64,000 nt of DNA from NCBI GenBank assembly GCA_946807835.1, contig OX327683.1, positions 9,243,001 to 9,307,000 on the forward strand, written 5' to 3'. A program made the translations under genes and the position numbers. The stretch's first letter is position 1; the number at the start of each line of letters is the position of its first letter. The notes beneath the pieces are model-generated. The model had not been told where the DNA came from. It worked only from the letters and a program-made list of their open reading frames with translations, and did no database searches. Positions 60,346-64,000 of this stretch are shown in pieces. Source of the stretch: Ailanthus altissimus. Taxonomy: Eukaryota; Streptophyta; Magnoliopsida; Sapindales; Simaroubaceae.

Positions 60346-61355
60346 TGCCAATAGTGAGTTGAACTCACAAGGAAATATCAATAAAGACTACTTATTTTTT
60401 ATGGATTTTTTCTGAAATTTTACAACGATGAATATGCTCTCCTCTTAGTCAATTCAGCTGCTGTATATGCTCATTGCTCTTGTCACACACAATAGTGTCG
60501 GATTTTAACCACAGGTTTTTGTCACCAGACAGCAAGTCTAAACTTCTACCGATTTGCTGCCTCTAAAGCTGGAGGACTGTAATCTACGAATGCTCTACAA
60601 GATGCTTGTGTCTGTTGATTCGTCTCCCTGATCAATTTTGGTTGTCCGCAATGAGAATAATATTCGTTAGATGTTTTGGTTGTTTTCCTTTTAGAAACAA
60701 ATTGTGTATGCTCAAAAAATGTTAAACTCAGAATAACGTATTCTCGACTCAGATTGACTCTCTCCAAATAAAAGTTGTGGCTTACACCGGTCTCAATATT
60801 TCTTATTGTTTCTGTCATATTAATACACTTGACTCGCATTAATCTAATTTTCGACATATGGTAGCTGGAGGAGATGGAGAAAGTATCTAGACGGGAATGG
60901 CAACAATAAATGAAGACAAAAGAAAACAAAACGACCACAACTTGCAACGAGCAATGAGTATTATTGTATTGATATAATCTTCGGCATTCACAATTTCTTG
61001 AACATTATTATTTTTATGAAGACACAGCATGAAACCTTGATCTTGAAAGAAATGAAGTTTAAAAAGAAAAAAAAAACCTGGAAACAATTGAAACCTAACA
61101 TCACCTAGTAAAATACATCAATCGATGCCAGAAGAATATGCTTCTCGTTTTCAAAAGTTGAGACCGATGAATTGACCAAAATCAATTTGGTATAGCAATA
61201 CCAAGATGGCAAAACAAATTGCTCAAGCAATGGATACTCCCGGAACAAATTACAGATGGTGTTTCAAAATTTCTTTAACAAGTTTTGGGATGGCAGTCGC
61301 GACCATTCCTGGTCTCTTGGCTTTCCAACAATCAGTTCAAGGGCTTCCCTCATTG
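60346..61355. other. Spacer between DUF455 pseudogene and the E2 gene
   Basis: Convergent 3' flanks. The part next to 61355 is presumably the 3' UTR of the E2 gene. A 133-codon minus ORF (60546-60947) has no recognisable features and no coding-like neighbours. Confidence 0.45.
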
Positions 61356-63897
61356 TTACAGAAGAAGTCTTCGTATGTCACTGAAGTTAGCCTGCAAAGC
61401 TAAAAGGAAAGCACCTGCAGTATAAACAGCTTTCGTGTAAGTAGCTTCTCCTAAATAAAAGGGTAGAAGCAGGCATTGGTTATTGTGGACCATCAGGCAG
61501 CAGCTGAACTACTTAAATAGAACATTGGATCCAAGAGAGCAGCAGCGTTTACATAATATTAATTAAAAACAAGAAGACAAAAGCAAATGAATATACAACC
61601 CAAGACTGAATCTCTAACCACTTTTGGGGTGAGAGCAACAATGTGAAAATTCTTAAAATTTCAGGAATTGCAATTTACTAATCTGGAAACTAATGGGTGA
61701 TTACTCTCCAGTTTTATCCTCCCCGGCTAATCACCAACACCATCAACTTACAAACAACCAAACAAGGAAGAACTCTATAAAAAATAAAAGATAAAAAATA
61801 AAATACCAGGGTTCAATTTGGCATTTTCAATAATACCCATATCCCATGATCTCCATTGGAACATTACCCAAATTATAGTCCACTTAGCAATGGCATAATT
61901 GCAGGAAAACAATCAATTAAAGTAGCTTACTTGTAGGTATTGGGGTTTAATTTAAATTAGTGTGGGCAATAAGTAGAAAACAATCCAACATTTTTAAAGA
62001 ATCTTCCCATGTGGAAAAACAAAAATTTCATCATTATATACCTCCAACTTTTCCGTCAAAAACACGATGATCAGCAGATAGTGTTAAATTCATCTTTGTA
62101 ACAACTGCAGGTATCTCATTTCCTGTATAGAGAATTAGTCCATGTCATAAACATAACTCATTCAATAACTCCAAGCATTTGGAGGCATACTAATACAAAT
62201 ACAACAAACGTCTTACCATCGCTTCCAATAACTGGTTCAACAACTTGGCTCCCCCTACCAACAGCAAGGATACCAGCCTAAAACATATATAAGGTAAATT
62301 CATTTACAAGAATAAGCAGCAGCATGGCAACATAGACAAGACAAAAGTCTGATAGCAATTCTACGTTTCAAAACAGTAGACCTGTGACACGAACTAGCTG
62401 GGTGCTTTCATTATTTAAAAAGTATCAGAAACTATGGTCCAAATAAAAAAAAAGGTTGTTTTCCATGAATTCCAACATGAGTACTATATCTATAAAACAG
62501 TGTACCGAGTAACAACGGAAGTGTAAAACAGTGTTAGAAAACCAACTAGTATGGCCTAACCAAACAGTCTCTTTGTTCAGTTAAAAGGATTTGTAATCTT
62601 GGACAGAAACATAGCAAAACTACCAAGAAACAATCCTCTAAAATCCAGGAAAAGGCCACCACAAGTAGAGAGACCAGGATTATTTTTAGATAAACCATAT
62701 GTATTTATGTTTAACGATCAAGGGAGGTCACCAAATCACATCAAGCACCTTTAGGGCCTTTCCAAAATGATCTATACCCAAACAAGAGAACACAAGAAGA
62801 TCATTGAAGTGTTTGGCATGGTCTGTACAGTCTTTACATAAAGTGATAACCAATTTTTTGTATTGAGCCATAGCCCGAGCAACATTAACAGGGGCATCTT
62901 GAAACTTCAGATATTCCTAGTTTTATTTTTTATTACACAAAAAGAAGTGGACCTGATGAAACAATTCATATTGTACCATTCAGCAGAGGTATAAAGATGT
63001 TCATATGCATCTCTGAGTACTTTTAAGGATGTTTGAGGTGTGCTTGTGTGCATGTGAGAGAGAGAGAGAGAGAGAGCACCTGTGGCGGATTTATAATTGC
63101 ACAAAAATGGTCCACTGGAAACATGCCCAGGTTTGAAATGCTGCAGAAAAATTAAGAACACTGATCTTTATCTTTCAACAAAAGAGGGGGAAAAAGGAGA
63201 AAAAAATAACAAGGTAACAGGTGATGTGTATATTATGAAGATCACAAAATCATTGAGAAATCTATCCCTTACAATGTCACTGGCTAAATATCTGTATATA
63301 GCCACTAGCAAAACTGGCAGTGAAGGTACAACAAGAAGTCCTTTGCATTCTCTCCTTCATTCTAGACTAAATATGGTCAGGGAACACCAAACAGCCCCCT
63401 CAGTTACTGGTTAATAGTAATTGCTTACACAGTTCAGATCAGCTCTGATCTGGTCACTGGCAAAAGTTTCAAAACAACTTTGACCCTGTTGGCTTTTGTA
63501 TCACAACAATACAATTCCAATACTAGGTGCGATAGAAACTGATAATACATTTTTTTTATTACTTAACAATGGCTACTAAGCCACAGAAGAAAAAATGACA
63601 TGCTTTTCAATTCAATTTATTGGTGTTATTAATGAAGCCAGAGGGCCTACTGATAGTGGACAAAGTGCGAGAACAAATAGAGAGAATCAAATAACTAATA
63701 TTTTCTGTATAGAAGAAATAAAAGATTTTACTTCTGTGTAAAATGGGCACAAATTAACCTACCCACATTGTTTGTAGGTTGCTAACACTTGTACATATGT
63801 AAATATAGTATAACATACATATATACCTGAAAGTGCCCCCTTGGAACTCTTGTGGTGCAAGTTTTCCTGCCCTTGCCTTTTCAGCTAGTTCCTTGAC
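61356..63897 (-). CDS. LTA3-like: Dihydrolipoamide acetyltransferase (pyruvate dehydrogenase E2), C-terminal five exons; 5' part off the window
   Basis: E2 passes the acetyl group from lipoamide to CoA within the mitochondrial pyruvate dehydrogenase complex. Minus-strand exons in order: 63897-63827, 63140-63080, 62277-62217, 62122-62042, 61414-61356; 333 nt, last 110 residues plus TAA, phases all matching and all introns GT-AG. Reading: [58 protein letters not shown], then the catalytic block [10 protein letters not shown] with its active His, ending [10 protein letters not shown]. The FDG and IRRLLL ends and SISNLGMF agree with the LTA3 branch (Arabidopsis At3g52200, from memory), not the other mitochondrial or plastid forms. 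No damage seen, so likely functional. Lipoyl and E1-binding domains would lie to the right. Confidence 0.93.
63056..63076. repeat. (GA)n microsatellite at an intron donor of the E2 gene
   Basis: About ten perfect GA units. On the gene strand the donor is CAG/GTGCTCTCTCTCTCT, so the CT run starts four bases into the intron. Confidence 0.93.
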
Positions 63898-64000
63898 CTG
63901 AAAGTCAAGTAAGTGACTGAAATCAGATATCAACCAAAAGTTAATGGAGGACTAAGAACATTAAACAACTTATATAAATAAATGATAAGAGAAGAAAGTT

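Noticed and set aside
60546..60947. 133-codon minus ORF with a hydrophobic start
   Set aside because: No domain, no splice partners, lies in the convergent 3' flanks of two genes; most likely chance.

Overview
This is nuclear DNA from a flowering plant, most likely a dicot. It is strongly AT-rich, genes are split by AT-rich introns, and most of the window is decayed LTR retrotransposon sequence. No bacterial, organellar, rRNA or CRISPR signal was seen. The species cannot be named from the sequence.

Only two genes look functional. (1) A complete 16-exon cytosolic-type pyruvate kinase gene (+, 21919-30552, 527 codons). Its intron 11 is a GC-AG intron that carries a 917-bp Mutator-like MITE with a perfect 10-bp target duplication. 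(2) The last five coding exons of a dihydrolipoamide acetyltransferase (E2 subunit of the pyruvate dehydrogenase complex, LTA3-like; -, 61356-63897), whose 5' part lies beyond the right edge. Just left of it is a decayed DUF455 (ferritin-like) gene (+, 59077-60345).

Layout. 1-7659: remains of a + strand Athila-type Ty3/gypsy element: integrase end, post-pol region holding an intronless LONELY GUY (LOG) pseudogene, then the 3' LTR, which contains a second MITE copy. 7660-14108: a minus-strand Ty1/copia element with pol, gag, a duplicated leader, PBS and a 2-kb 5' LTR; a + strand fragment of the same LTR family is wedged between gag and pol. 14109-19288: unclassified AT-rich DNA. 19289-20783: truncated copia LTR. 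20784-30552: promoter and pyruvate kinase gene. 31632-33072: tRNA-Arg(UCU) relic leading into three ~0.43-0.49-kb tandem repeats, each with a tRNA 3' half and an exon-like minus-strand ORF. 33222-35835: 5'-truncated LINE. 35837-40820: two copia LTRs in inverted arrangement plus a copia 3' end. 40821-44600: a + strand Tat-lineage LTR and PBS followed by an intron-bearing extra ORF. 44740-46260: tandem arrays. 46260-58080: a minus-strand Tat-lineage gypsy element split by a minus-strand copia element (47784-53941, 5-bp target duplication ATAAG), which itself holds an inverted LTR of its own family. 58081 to the end: probable Tat LTR, DUF455 pseudogene and the E2 gene.

The two live genes sit on the same carbon route: pyruvate kinase makes pyruvate in the cytosol and the E2 subunit takes part in turning it into acetyl-CoA in mitochondria. 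Everything else reads as layered transposon insertion, internal deletion and decay, with captured or duplicated gene pieces (LOG, DUF455, tRNA-Arg, an orphan terminal exon).
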